Part shown: piece by piece, positions 8,735-17,330 of the stretch
Layout: each line of letters opens with the position of its first letter
Position numbering within the stretch: position 1 is the stretch's first letter
Source of the DNA: Paracoccaceae bacterium
GTDB taxonomy: Bacteria > Pseudomonadota > Alphaproteobacteria > Rhodobacterales > Rhodobacteraceae
Reading direction: 5' to 3'
Assembly (NCBI GenBank): GCA_024636555.1
Contig: JAGXGW010000056.1
Coordinates: forward strand, 1 to 64,000
Length of the DNA stretch: 64,000 nt
The notes under the pieces: generated by a model
Databases searched by the model: none
What the model saw: only the letters and a program-made list of their open reading frames with translations
Told to the model about the DNA's origin: nothing
Position numbers and translations under genes: made by a program

Positions 8735-10210
8735 ATGTCAGAAACCGGCAAAAGCTGGGCAACGCTGGACAAGGACCTGAACCGCATTTCGCGGGTTGAA
8801 TCCGCCACGGCCTATGTATCGCGCCCGCTTGTCGGTCCGGGGATCGCGCTGGCCTTTGTCGTTGTCGCCGGTCTGGCAGCCGCCCTTCTGATGGACACGG
8901 CCAACCTGAACTACGTTGTGGTCGCAGCCGCCGTATTCGGGGCCTATATGGCGCTGAATATCGGGGCCAACGATGTGGCCAACAACATGGGGCCAGCCGT
9001 CGGGGCCAATGCGCTGACCATGGGCGGTGCGATCCTGATCGCTGTCATCTTTGAGAGCGCAGGCGCCTTGCTGGCAGGCGGGGACGTGGTCTCAACCATC
9101 TCGCGCGGGATCATCGATCCGGCGGGCATCGCAGAGCCACGCATCTTCATCTGGGCGATGATGGCCGCGCTCATCTCCTCGGCGCTCTGGGTCAATCTGG
9201 CAACATGGGTCGGCGCGCCGGTCTCGACCACCCATTCCGTGGTGGGCGGCGTCATGGGCGCGGGGATCGCCGCCGCGGGCTTGGCCGCCGTCAACTGGCC
9301 CAGCATGGGGGCCATCGCGGCAAGCTGGGTCATCTCGCCAGTGTTGGGCGGGGCCATCGCCGCTGGTTTTCTGGCGCTGATCAAAAGCCGGATCATCTAC
9401 CGCGAGGACAAAATCGCCGCGGCCCGCGTCTGGGTGCCGATCCTGCTGGGCATCATGGCCGGGGCGTTCGGAACCTATCTGGCGCTGAAGGGGCTCAACA
9501 AGGTCATCCGGATCGACATCGGCCTCGCCCTGCTGATCGGACTGGGCGTCGGCATCGCTTGCTATGTGCTCTGCGTGCCCCTGATTCGGCGACAGTCGCG
9601 CGGGATGGAGAACCGCAACAAGTCGCTCAAAGCCCTATTCGGGTTGCCGCTTGTCTTCGCGGCGGCGCTGCTGTCCTTTGCCCATGGCGCGAATGACGTG
9701 GCCAACGCGGTCGGCCCGCTCGCCGCCATTGTCCACGCGATCGAGGATGGCGGCGCGTCGGACCGCGTCACCATCCCGACATGGGTCATGGTGATCGGCG
9801 CATTCGGCATCTCCTTCGGGCTGTTCCTGTTCGGACCGAAACTGATCCGCATGGTGGGCAGCCAGATCACCAAGCTCAACCCGATGCGCGCCTATTGCGT
9901 ATCCCTCTCCGCAGCGATCACCGTGATCCTTGCAAGCTGGCTCGGCCTGCCGGTCAGTTCCACCCATATCGCGGTCGGCGCGGTCTTCGGCGTCGGTTTC
10001 TTTCGCGAATGGGATCATGAACGCCGCCTGAAAAACGGCACCTATGTGCCTGCCGAGGCCAAACGCATCGCCCCGGAAGAGCGCCGCCGCCGCAAACTTG
10101 TGCGCCGCTCGCATTTCCTGACAATCATTGCGGCCTGGGTCATTACCGTTCCCGCTGCAGCCCTGCTGTCGGGCGGCATCTTCCTGCTCCTGTCACTGAT
10201 CGAGACTTGA
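8735..10210 (+). CDS. pit: PiT-family inorganic phosphate transporter
   Basis: The 491-residue protein has the internal duplication typical of PiT/PHO4 permeases: GANDVANNMGPAVG near residues 77-90 and GANDVANAVGPLA near residue 318, each followed by a hydrophobic block with an STTHS or SSTHI motif. These transporters import metal-phosphate with protons or sodium. There is a hydrophilic N-terminal extension of about 30 residues and a basic loop (EERRRRKL) before the last helix. It follows the Nudix gene, and a repeat element begins 11 bases after the stop. Confidence 0.93.
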   Translation: MSETGKSWATLDKDLNRISRVESATAYVSRPLVGPGIALAFVVVAGLAAALLMDTANLNYVVVAAAVFGAYMALNIGANDVANNMGPAVGANALTMGGAILIAVIFESAGALLAGGDVVSTISRGIIDPAGIAEPRIFIWAMMAALISSALWVNLATWVGAPVSTTHSVVGGVMGAGIAAAGLAAVNWPSMGAIAASWVISPVLGGAIAAGFLALIKSRIIYREDKIAAARVWVPILLGIMAGAFGTYLALKGLNKVIRIDIGLALLIGLGVGIACYVLCVPLIRRQSRGMENRNKSLKALFGLPLVFAAALLSFAHGANDVANAVGPLAAIVHAIEDGGASDRVTIPTWVMVIGAFGISFGLFLFGPKLIRMVGSQITKLNPMRAYCVSLSAAITVILASWLGLPVSSTHIAVGAVFGVGFFREWDHERRLKNGTYVPAEAKRIAPEERRRRKLVRRSHFLTIIAAWVITVPAAALLSGGIFLLLSLIET

Positions 10211-10220
10211 CGCCTGAGCG

Positions 10221-10297
10221 CTTCTTCTTGCCGCAAATATCCCGGGGGGGGGCGCGTTCAACGCAGGTGAACGCGGGGGGCTGGCCCCCGCCCTCCG
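10221..10297 (+). repeat. Post-stop palindromic repeat element, copy 1
   Basis: CTTCTTCTTGCC (10221-10232), then AAATAT, then a C/G run, then a GCGTTCA...TGAACGC hairpin (10254-10274) and a GGGGGC-TG-GCCCCC palindrome. It sits just after the pit stop in the sense direction, and the facing argF gene ends a few bases later. The arrangement matches copy 2 closely. Confidence 0.75.
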
Positions 10298-10307
10298 CCC
10301 AAGATAG

Positions 10308-11234
10308 TCAGACCCCGAGACACCAGCGCATGATCGCCTTCTGGGCGTGCAGACGGTTTTCCGCCTCGTCAAAGATGACCGATTGCGGGCCATCCATGAC
10401 GGCGCTGGTCGCCTCGTCGTCGCGATGTGCGGGCAAGCAATGCATGAACAGGGCGTCGGGCTTGGCGCGGGCCATCAAGGCCTCGTTGACCTGATAGGCG
10501 CGCAGCTGGTTGTGACGCCGCTCGCGGGCGGATTGGGGATCATGCATGCTGACCCACGTATCCGTCACAACCAGATCGGCGCCCGCGACGGCCTTGTGCG
10601 GATCGCGCTCGATGGTGACGCTGACACCCCTGGCGCGGGCTTCTTCCATGAAGCTGCTTTCCGGGTCCAGTGGCGGCGGGCCTGTAAACATAAGATCGAA
10701 GCCGAATTGCCCCGCCGCCTGCGCGAAACTGGCAAAGACATTGTTGCCATCGCCGGACCAGACCACCTTGCGCCCCTTGATCGGGCCGCGATGCTCCTCG
10801 TAGGTCATGATATCGGCCATGATCTGGCAGGGATGGGTGCGGTTTGTCAGCCCGTTGATCACCGGCACGCTGGCATGTTCGGCCATTTCCAGCAGCGTGG
10901 CCTCCTCGAAGGTGCGGATCATGATCATGTCGACATAGCGCGACAGCACACGCGCGGTATCGGCGATGGTCTCGCCGTGCCCAAGCTGCATATCCGCGCC
11001 GGACAGTACCATCGTCTGCCCGCCCATCTGGCGCACGCCCACGTCAAAGGAGACGCGGGTGCGGGTCGAGGGTTTCTCGAAAATAAGCGCGACCATCTGC
11101 CCTGCCAGAGGCTGCGTCGCGTCGGACGCACCTTTCGGGAGGCCGTTGCGGGCATCCTTGATGGCGCGCGCATGGTCGATCATCTGGCGCAGATCAGCGG
11201 GTGAGGTTGTGTTGATGTCGAGAAAATGTGGCAT
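10308..11234 (-). CDS. argF: Ornithine carbamoyltransferase
   Basis: The 308-residue protein carries the carbamoyl-phosphate loop STRTR (residues 56-60), the HPCQ motif (about residue 139) and the ornithine-binding HCLPAHR (about residue 263). It converts ornithine and carbamoyl phosphate to citrulline in arginine biosynthesis. It lies downstream of argD on the same strand; the 91-base gap holds repeat copy 2. Length and motifs are normal for a catabolic/anabolic OTC; the argD linkage points to the biosynthetic enzyme. Confidence 0.96.
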   Translation of the reverse strand: MPHFLDINTTSPADLRQMIDHARAIKDARNGLPKGASDATQPLAGQMVALIFEKPSTRTRVSFDVGVRQMGGQTMVLSGADMQLGHGETIADTARVLSRYVDMIMIRTFEEATLLEMAEHASVPVINGLTNRTHPCQIMADIMTYEEHRGPIKGRKVVWSGDGNNVFASFAQAAGQFGFDLMFTGPPPLDPESSFMEEARARGVSVTIERDPHKAVAGADLVVTDTWVSMHDPQSARERRHNQLRAYQVNEALMARAKPDALFMHCLPAHRDDEATSAVMDGPQSVIFDEAENRLHAQKAIMRWCLGV

Positions 11235-11252
11235 GGTTTACAAATCCTGAAA

Positions 11253-11324
11253 CCGGGGTCCGGGGGCCAGCCCCCGAAGTTCAGCTTCGCTGAACACCCC
11301 CGGAATATTTATGGCAAGAAGAAG
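11253..11324 (-). repeat. Post-stop palindromic repeat element, copy 2
   Basis: Read on the minus strand it starts with CTTCTTCTTGCC one base after the argD stop, then AAATATTCCGGGGG, then a GTTCAGC..GCTGAAC hairpin and a GGGGGCTGGCCCCCG palindrome. It lies between argD and argF, so it may attenuate or terminate argD transcription. Confidence 0.75.
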
Positions 11325-11325
11325 C

Positions 11326-12507
11326 TCAGGCGCGCTGTGCCTCCAAAGTGGTGGCGGCACGGTCAAGGCGGTCGATAGCCTCGGCGATTTCCGCGTCCGT
11401 GATGTTCAGCGGCGGCAGCAGGCGGATCACGTTGTCGCCCGCAGGCACGGTGATCACCTGCGCGTTATAGCCCGCCGAGACCACGTCGAGGTTGGAGACC
11501 TTGCAGGTCAGCCCCAGCATCAGCCCAGCGCCCCGCACGCCGGTGAAGACATCGGGATGCGCGGCGACCAGTCCTTCAAGTTTCTGGCGCAGGGCGGCGG
11601 CGCGGCTGCGGACCCCGTCGAGAAAGGCAGGCTCTGTCATGATCTGCATCACGGCAGACCCAACAGCGCAGGCGAGCGGATTGCCGCCATAGGTCGAGCC
11701 ATGCGTGCCCGCTGTCATACCGGAGGCGGCGTTTTCGGTGGCGAGAACCGCCCCCAGCGGGAAACCTCCGCCGATGCCCTTGGCGACCATCATGATATCG
11801 GGTGTCACGCCGGCCCATTCATGGGCGAAAAGGCGGCCCGTGCGCCCCATACCGCATTGCACCTCATCGAGGATCAGCAGCGTACCCGTCTCGTCGCACA
11901 GCGCGCGCAAACCCTTGAGGCAGTGATCAGGCAAGGGGCGGATACCGCCTTCGCCCTGGATGGGTTCGATCAGGATGGCAGCGGTGCGCGCGTTGATGGC
12001 GGCATGCAGCGCGTCGTGATCACCCCAGTCCAGATGCACGAACCCCGGCAGCAGAGGCCCGAATCCCTTGACCATCTTCTCGGAGCCTGCCGCCGCAATC
12101 CCGGCAGAGGAGCGTCCATGGAAAGAACCGTTGAACGCGATGATGTCGGTCCGCTCCGGCTGGCCTTTGTCATACCAGTACTTGCGGGCCATCTTGACCG
12201 CCAGTTCGCAGCTTTCCGTGCCGGAATTGGTAAAAAAGACCGTATCGGCAAAGGTGGCCTCGACCAGCCGGTCCGCCAGATCCTGCTGTTGCGGGATCTG
12301 GTAAAGGTTCGAGACATGCCACAGCTTTTCCGCCTGTTCGGTCAGGGCAGCCACCAGCGCGGGATGGGCGTGGCCCAGTGCATTTACCGCGATCCCTGCG
12401 CCCAGATCGAGAAAGCGTCGTCCATCCGCCTCGATCAGCCAGCTGCCTTCGCCTTTCACGAATTGAAGGGCGGCGCGGTTATAGGTTGGCAAAACGGACG
12501 GGATCAT
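11326..12507 (-). CDS. argD: Acetylornithine aminotransferase
   Basis: The 393-residue PLP enzyme of the class III aminotransferase family has the aspartate of [14 protein letters not shown] and the Schiff-base lysine in [13 protein letters not shown]. Start and length agree with bacterial ArgD; AAGGAAG precedes the ATG by 8 bases. It transfers an amino group from glutamate to N-acetylglutamate semialdehyde and probably also to the succinyl-diaminopimelate intermediate. It is the first gene of an argD-argF transcription unit. Confidence 0.94.
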   Translation of the reverse strand: MIPSVLPTYNRAALQFVKGEGSWLIEADGRRFLDLGAGIAVNALGHAHPALVAALTEQAEKLWHVSNLYQIPQQQDLADRLVEATFADTVFFTNSGTESCELAVKMARKYWYDKGQPERTDIIAFNGSFHGRSSAGIAAAGSEKMVKGFGPLLPGFVHLDWGDHDALHAAINARTAAILIEPIQGEGGIRPLPDHCLKGLRALCDETGTLLILDEVQCGMGRTGRLFAHEWAGVTPDIMMVAKGIGGGFPLGAVLATENAASGMTAGTHGSTYGGNPLACAVGSAVMQIMTEPAFLDGVRSRAAALRQKLEGLVAAHPDVFTGVRGAGLMLGLTCKVSNLDVVSAGYNAQVITVPAGDNVIRLLPPLNITDAEIAEAIDRLDRAATTLEAQRA

Positions 12508-12825
12508 GGCGATCTTCCTTATCTGGCAAGGCTCTGTGAGTGCAACACGCGGGGCCTCAAGTCAATAATCTCGACACGAAGGCACCCGGCAACGCAACAT
12601 TTGGCAAGCGAAAGCCCGTAACGGGCGGTTTTCTGGAGGGGAACCGCTCAAGCGCGGGAGACAAAAGGCGGCGGGACGTCAGGCGCGGATGCGTCGGCGT
12701 CGGATCACTACGAAGGGGCGAATGCTTTTGCTCATGCCGTTTGCATACGACCAATCGCGGCAAAGGCCAAGCCGGAATTGCGGCATGGCCCCTTCGAACT
12801 GTGACTTGCGGAAACCACGCGGCCG
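12508..12825. other. Intergenic region without a convincing gene
   Basis: It holds the argD promoter side on the right of argD and the 3' end of the ABC-2 permease unit. A small GCCCG-TAA-CGGGC hairpin followed by GGTTTT lies at 12614-12632 in the plus direction with no plus-strand gene before it. Open frames here lack family character or codon bias. Confidence 0.5.
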
Positions 12826-13629
12826 TCAGACCTTCAGGCGATACCCGGTGCGGAACATCCACCATGCCAGCAGGCAGACAGCCAGCGTTGTGGAACTGCA
12901 TACAAGCAACCCCAGCCAGGGCGAGCTGTCCGAGACGCCCAGAACGCTGAAACGCACACCGTCGATCAGGTAGAAGACCGGATTGAGGTGGGTGATTTCA
13001 AACAGTACTGGCGGCAGGGCCGCGACCGAGTAGAACGTGCCGGACAGGAATGCCAGCGGCGTGACAATGAAGTTGGTGATGGCGGCAATCTGGTCGAACT
13101 TGTTGGCGAATACGCCCGCCACGATACCAACCGCGCCCATCATCGCCGAGCCAAGCAGCACGAAAACCAGCGCCCAGAGCGGATGCGCCACCGGAATGCC
13201 CAGCACCAGCAGGATGCCAAGCCCGATTGCCATGGCCACAACCAGCCCGCGCACGATCCCGCCTGCGAGGTAGCCCAGCACCAGTTCTCCGGCAGACAGC
13301 GGCGGCATCAGCGTGTCCACGATATTGCCCTGCACCTTGGAAATGACGATCGACGAGGATGTGTTGGCAAAGGCGTTCTGGATCACCGTCATGGTCAGAA
13401 TGCCCGGCGCGATGAAGGCGGTGAAGGATACGCCCATCACATCGCCGCGAGCCGGACCGATGGCGATGCTGAAGATGACCAGAAACAACGCGGCCGTCAC
13501 CAGCGGGGCCAGCAGAGTCTGGGTCCAGACCGACACGAACCGCATCACCTCGCGCATGGCCAATGTGTAAAGGCCAAGCCAGTTCACGCGCCCGAAACGG
13601 CGGCTTCCCATGCCAAGTGTCTGACGCAT
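12826..13629 (-). CDS. ABC-2 type transporter permease
   Basis: From the ATG at 13629 (MRQTLGMG) the product has 267 residues with six predicted membrane segments. It has the ABC-2 pattern seen in YadH/NodJ-like permeases: a cytoplasmic amphipathic N-terminus, a conserved FAPGI-like segment (FIAPGILTM), and a PLAFLSGTFY motif before the last helices. An 18-residue upstream extension in frame is unlikely to be translated. No ATP-binding subunit is adjacent, so the partner ATPase must be encoded elsewhere. Substrate unknown; relatives move polysaccharides, lipids or drugs. Confidence 0.85.
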   Translation of the reverse strand: MRQTLGMGSRRFGRVNWLGLYTLAMREVMRFVSVWTQTLLAPLVTAALFLVIFSIAIGPARGDVMGVSFTAFIAPGILTMTVIQNAFANTSSSIVISKVQGNIVDTLMPPLSAGELVLGYLAGGIVRGLVVAMAIGLGILLVLGIPVAHPLWALVFVLLGSAMMGAVGIVAGVFANKFDQIAAITNFIVTPLAFLSGTFYSVAALPPVLFEITHLNPVFYLIDGVRFSVLGVSDSSPWLGLLVCSSTTLAVCLLAWWMFRTGYRLKV

Positions 13630-13715
13630 GATGGCTTCTCCTGCTCTGCTTGATATATGCGGACCCGGAAGCGTCCCGCACATGGCCTGCCCGTGACGTC
13701 ACCGGACCCGATTGT

Positions 13716-13754
13716 GATTCGATCCCTTGTAACTCGGCACCGGTTGTTTAGAAT
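13716..13754 (+). promoter_or_regulatory. gcrA promoter with GANTC methylation site
   Basis: TTGTAA (13727-13732) and TAGAAT (13749-13754) are 16 bases apart and resemble a sigma-70 promoter. A GATTC at 13716-13720, a CcrM (GANTC) site, lies just upstream of the -35. GcrA is known to act with sigma-70 at methylated GANTC promoters, so autoregulation is possible. Confidence 0.45.
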
Positions 13755-13774
13755 AGGAAGCTCAAAGATGACAG

Positions 13775-13804
13775 GGCGGCCTCGATCAATGCGGGCCGCC
13801 TTTT
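13775..13804 (+). promoter_or_regulatory. Terminator-like hairpin in the gcrA leader
   Basis: GGCGGCC (13775-13781) pairs perfectly with GGCCGCC (13794-13800) and is followed directly by TTTT, 16 bases before the gcrA ATG and just ahead of its AAGGAAA ribosome site. It has the shape of an intrinsic terminator inside the 5' leader. Confidence 0.55.
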
Positions 13805-13819
13805 GGGTAAGGAAACACC

Positions 13820-14470
13820 ATGTCCTGGACCGATGAGCGCGTCGAGCTGCTTAAGAAAATGTGGGGCGAAGGCCAGTCGGCCAGCCAGATCGCCAAGGAA
13901 CTCGGCGGCGTCACACGCAATGCCGTGATCGGCAAGGTACATCGGCTGGGCCTGTCGAACCGCGCCGGTGCCGCCCCTGCCCCTGCGGCGGACGCTTCCG
14001 CGGCACCTGCTTCTCCCGCTGCTGCGGCAAAGCCCGATGCGAAACCCAAGCCTGCGGCAAAGCCCGCCGAGGTAAAGGCCCGCCCGGCCCCTGCCAAGCC
14101 CGCGCCACGTGCTGTGCCGGAAGAGAGTGCTGTCGAAGATGCGGAAGAGGTCGAGGTGGAAACACGTCAGGTGACCGTGCCGCATGTCCGCAAGGCGATC
14201 ATTCCCGCAGGCCAGCCGCTGCCACCGCAGCCCTCTGCCAACGAGATCAGCCCCGAAGCGCTGGCCAAGGTGTCCGAGATCGAGAAGAAGGCACGCCGCC
14301 TGACGCTGATGGAACTGACCGAGCGGACCTGCAAATGGCCTGTGGGTGATCCCGCGACCGAGAACTTCTGGTTCTGTGGTCTGCCCACACAGACGGGCAA
14401 GCCCTATTGCGAGGCGCATGTCGGCGTGGCGTTCCAGCCAATGTCGTCCCGGCGCGATCGCAAGCGGTAA
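13820..14470 (+). CDS. gcrA: Cell-cycle regulator GcrA
   Basis: The 216-residue protein has the GcrA N-terminus MSWTDERVELLKKMW with a helix-turn-helix (ASQIAKELGGVTRNAVIGKVHRLG split over residues 21-45). A long Ala/Pro/Lys linker (about 50-110) follows, then the C-terminal TCKWP...FCG...YCEAH segment that contacts sigma-70. In alphaproteobacteria GcrA activates sigma-70 promoters carrying CcrM-methylated GANTC and controls division genes. It is longer than Caulobacter GcrA (about 173) because of the linker. A GCGGA/TCCGC hairpin at 14493-14507 and a later T-run may terminate it. Confidence 0.95.
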   Translation: MSWTDERVELLKKMWGEGQSASQIAKELGGVTRNAVIGKVHRLGLSNRAGAAPAPAADASAAPASPAAAAKPDAKPKPAAKPAEVKARPAPAKPAPRAVPEESAVEDAEEVEVETRQVTVPHVRKAIIPAGQPLPPQPSANEISPEALAKVSEIEKKARRLTLMELTERTCKWPVGDPATENFWFCGLPTQTGKPYCEAHVGVAFQPMSSRRDRKR

Positions 14471-14741
14471 TCCGACTGGATCTTGACGCGCCGCGGAAGT
14501 GATCCGCATGGGGATTTTTCACGGCGCTCTTTTTCATTGGGTTACGGCAGGGATATTTTAATAGTCCAGCTACGGATCGTACGCTTTGTGTGCCCTCTGC
14601 AAAGCCTGCTGTGCGATGCGGCAACATCGCGCTTGCCTGTGTTTAATGACTGCTTTGCGCACGTGGTGGACCTGCGCGCCGGACTTAAAGTAGAAGCCAT
14701 TTCAAAAACTGGAATCCAATGTTTTTTGAGCTGTTTTCGCT

Positions 14742-15851
14742 TTATATCCGAGCGCCACACTCCCGGAAGAAGGCAAGCATCTCGTCGCTCAAGAGTCCTT
14801 TCCCTGTGGCCATCTGCATGATTTCAAAAGCACAGCCCGTGTTGACCTCGACAACGACCGGGCCATCCTTGGTCAGCGCAATATCCGTTGAGCCGTACCG
14901 GTTCGCCCCGTGCAAAAGCGCAACCTTTTCATTGAGCGCGCGCAAATCAGACCACATGGGGAGTTGCTCACCGACCAGCTTGCGCGCAGAATCCGGCAGG
15001 CTGTCATACGCGACACGCGTACCATCTTGTTTGTCCACGATCGTCAAAACTGTTCCGGTCTCGCAGTCAAGTTGACAAAGCAAATTGCCCGGACGCCAGA
15101 AATTATCGGCCACGTTGTTCTGCAATGGCAGCTTCAGCGCCGCGAATGGGACGCTGAGTCCGTTTTTTCCAATAAGATTTAGTGATCTGACGGTGCCGAT
15201 CGCATCCGTTAGCCCATCAAAAAAACGATGCGGGGTCAGGCACTCCTGAATTATGTAGCTCCGGTCACCAAAGACCTTTTCCGCCAGTTCCGCGAATGTG
15301 ACGGGATCCTGACCTTCAATCAACACATGCGTCGCGTTACAGCCATTGATGCGGAAGGCACCTGCGCTCCACATGCCTGTCATCGGCTTGGCGAAAAGTG
15401 GAAAAGCCGGTTCTGTGTCAAAGAAAGATCTGAGATCTTGCGCAGTTTCCAACTTCGGCACATCGGGAAAACTGCGCGGCCCGCGGTCAAAAACGGCGGC
15501 GGTAGTGGGAACGGGCAGATCATGCTGACGCAAAAAGCATGACGACAACCATTTGTCTTCAGTCACTGCCCACCAGTTGGTGTCGTTACAGGCATTGGAA
15601 ATCGGCCAGTGGATATGTGCTGAAACAAACCGATTGCGCTGCTCGTCGCTCCAGCGACTTTTGTCATAAAGTTCATAGAGCATGTATTCGTAAAAGCGCA
15701 GTTTGCCCTGTCCACGCTTCAATTTGATGTAGTCAAACCAGATAGATACCGGATTCTTACCGGTCTTTCGCGCCGCTTTAACAAGCGCCGGAGCAATCTC
15801 AACCTGCTGCTTGTTTCCGATCAATCCAATGTCTTTTGCCTGTGCTGTCAT
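14742..15851 (-). CDS. Sugar-transfer-associated ATP-grasp protein
   Basis: The 369-residue protein looks like the ATP-grasp superfamily, nearest in style to the alpha-L-glutamate ligase-related, sugar-transfer-associated group. It has a TEDKWLSSCFL segment (about residues 96-107), the ATP-binding FPLFAKPMTG, YIIQE (hinge), and the metal-binding VVVEVNTGCAFE near the C-terminus. Such enzymes join a carboxylate to an amine or similar using ATP; related genes often sit in surface polysaccharide loci, but no glycosyltransferase is adjacent here. The gene is visibly less GC-rich than its neighbours and sits alone between two AT-richer spacers, which suggests acquisition by transfer. An imperfect AT-rich hairpin at 14704-14729 may terminate it. 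Confidence 0.7.
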   Translation of the reverse strand: MTAQAKDIGLIGNKQQVEIAPALVKAARKTGKNPVSIWFDYIKLKRGQGKLRFYEYMLYELYDKSRWSDEQRNRFVSAHIHWPISNACNDTNWWAVTEDKWLSSCFLRQHDLPVPTTAAVFDRGPRSFPDVPKLETAQDLRSFFDTEPAFPLFAKPMTGMWSAGAFRINGCNATHVLIEGQDPVTFAELAEKVFGDRSYIIQECLTPHRFFDGLTDAIGTVRSLNLIGKNGLSVPFAALKLPLQNNVADNFWRPGNLLCQLDCETGTVLTIVDKQDGTRVAYDSLPDSARKLVGEQLPMWSDLRALNEKVALLHGANRYGSTDIALTKDGPVVVEVNTGCAFEIMQMATGKGLLSDEMLAFFRECGARI

Positions 15852-16253
15852 TTTTTTAACTCGTGCATTTGGTTAATCAGCTCAATTGATACACAACTTG
15901 CACGAAAATAGGAAAATATTAGGGGGAGAACTTGGTGTGATTGCGGCATCCGGGACTCCTCGCAGCAGTAATCAATTTCTGCTTCAAGGCTTTCCCTCCC
16001 CAATTTCCGCTGTGGTTTCGGAGGCCACCCAGCTGCATGATCGCCAACACGCGCGGCGCGGTACGACGGATGCTTGTGGCAGTTTATCCCTGCCGTGTCT
16101 TTGGTCACAGGATCATACACACGGCTGCAAAATCGCTGCAGCCGTTTTGGTTGTTAGGTGTAGCCCACTGATCGCTGCGGCACAGCTTCATTCCGCGCAG
16201 GGGTTGAGGCGGAGGCAGCGCATGATTGATGCGTCACCCCCGCCTTGGATGCT
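15852..16253. other. AT-richer intergenic region, no supported protein gene
   Basis: About 400 bases between the ATP-grasp start and the acyl-CoA dehydrogenase stop. Open frames exist on both strands (one overlaps the ATP-grasp ATG with its stop), but their translations are rich in His, Cys and Arg and look random. The only strong structure is a plus-strand terminator-like hairpin at 16122-16148. Confidence 0.5.
16122..16148 (+). terminator. Orphan intrinsic terminator
   Basis: CGGCTGCA (16122-16129) pairs with TGCAGCCG (16137-16144) and is followed by TTTT. No plus-strand gene precedes it for more than 1.6 kb (gcrA ends at 14470), so it may end a small RNA. Confidence 0.55.
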
Positions 16254-17327
16254 TCACGCCGCTTTCAGCCCTGCGATCACACGCGACAGGTGGTAATCGG
16301 TATCGCCCAGTTGGGCGTCCAGCATCACCAGACGTTTCGCGTAATGCGAGACCGGATATTCCCATGTCATCGCGATGCCGCCGTGCATCTGGATCGCCTC
16401 TTCCGCCACCAGACGCGCGGCGCGGCCGATCAGGTTTTTCGCCATCGACACAAAGCGCGCGGCCTCAGGGCCGTCCAGTTCGGACGCGGCCTTGATCGTG
16501 ATCGAGCGGGACTGCTCGATCTCGGTCAGCATGTCGACAGCGCGGTGCTGGAGCACCTGAAACTTGCCGATCGGCACGCCGAACTGCTTGCGCGTCCGCA
16601 GGTAGTCGAGCGTGATCGCGTGGGTGACTTCCATCACGCCCACAGCCTCGGCGCACAGGGCCAGCGCGCCTGCGTTCAGCGCGTCGTTCAAAGCCTCGGT
16701 CGCGTCGGCGATCAACAGCTTGGCGGGCGTATCATCCAGCAGAACCTCGGCGGCACCGCCGCCATCCATCATCGGATAACCCGCGATCTGCGCGTCGCTT
16801 GCCTGCACCTCGAACACCGCCGGTTTGCCATCCAGCATCGCCGCGACAAGAATCACATCCGCCGCCTGCCCGCCGTAGACCGACGATTTGCGCCCCGACA
16901 GCACATGACCATCGCCCTTGGCCATGGCGGTGCTGGCGATCTCGTCCAGCTCGTAGGGCGCCTCGACCTCGCCTACAGCCACGGCGTATTTCGTGGCACC
17001 TGACAACAGCGCCTCCTGATCCGCGCCTGCCTTTGTCAGCAGGCGGCTGGCCATCGCGGCACCCAGCATCGGCTCGGGGTTCAAGGCACGGCCCAAGGCC
17101 TCGAAAACAACCATCAGGTCGAAACCTGTGCCGCCAAAACCGCCCGCATCCTCGGGCGCGAGCGCAAAGAGCGTACCCAGTTCGGCCATCTCGCCCCATT
17201 TGGCGGGATCGTGGCACGGCAGTTCGTATGCCACCTTGTTGCGGTGATCGACGGGATATTTATCGCCCAGATAGCGTGTCAGGCTGTCTTGCAGCATCCG
17301 GCGGTCTTCGGTGAGATTGAAATCCAT
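16254..17327 (-). CDS. Acyl-CoA dehydrogenase, small partner (PimD-like)
   Basis: The 357-residue protein has the acyl-CoA dehydrogenase fold, but several catalytic-core segments are degenerate (for example LSGRKSSVYGG where active enzymes have a NGxKxWIT-type loop). It pairs with the 395-residue acyl-CoA dehydrogenase immediately upstream (TGA and ATG three bases apart), the arrangement of heteromeric pimeloyl-CoA dehydrogenase PimC/PimD. The ATG at 17327 (MDFNLTED) is a typical N-terminus. The substrate is probably a medium-chain dicarboxylyl- or branched acyl-CoA; this is inference from the neighbours. Confidence 0.8.
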   Translation of the reverse strand: MDFNLTEDRRMLQDSLTRYLGDKYPVDHRNKVAYELPCHDPAKWGEMAELGTLFALAPEDAGGFGGTGFDLMVVFEALGRALNPEPMLGAAMASRLLTKAGADQEALLSGATKYAVAVGEVEAPYELDEIASTAMAKGDGHVLSGRKSSVYGGQAADVILVAAMLDGKPAVFEVQASDAQIAGYPMMDGGGAAEVLLDDTPAKLLIADATEALNDALNAGALALCAEAVGVMEVTHAITLDYLRTRKQFGVPIGKFQVLQHRAVDMLTEIEQSRSITIKAASELDGPEAARFVSMAKNLIGRAARLVAEEAIQMHGGIAMTWEYPVSHYAKRLVMLDAQLGDTDYHLSRVIAGLKAA

Positions 17328-17330
17328 GGA

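Noticed and set aside
13711-13740. GATTCGATCCC-like sequence resembling a tRNA T-arm
   Set aside because: No acceptor, D-arm or anticodon arm can be folded around it; it lies in the gcrA promoter region.
14483-14821. A 112-codon plus-strand frame after gcrA
   Set aside because: It runs into the antisense of the ATP-grasp gene, has no ribosome site, and shows no protein-like composition.
15848-16120. A 90-codon frame overlapping the ATP-grasp start by ATGA
   Set aside because: The overlap resembles translational coupling, but the translation (many His, Cys, Arg; no hydrophobic pattern) and the lack of a ribosome site argue against a gene.
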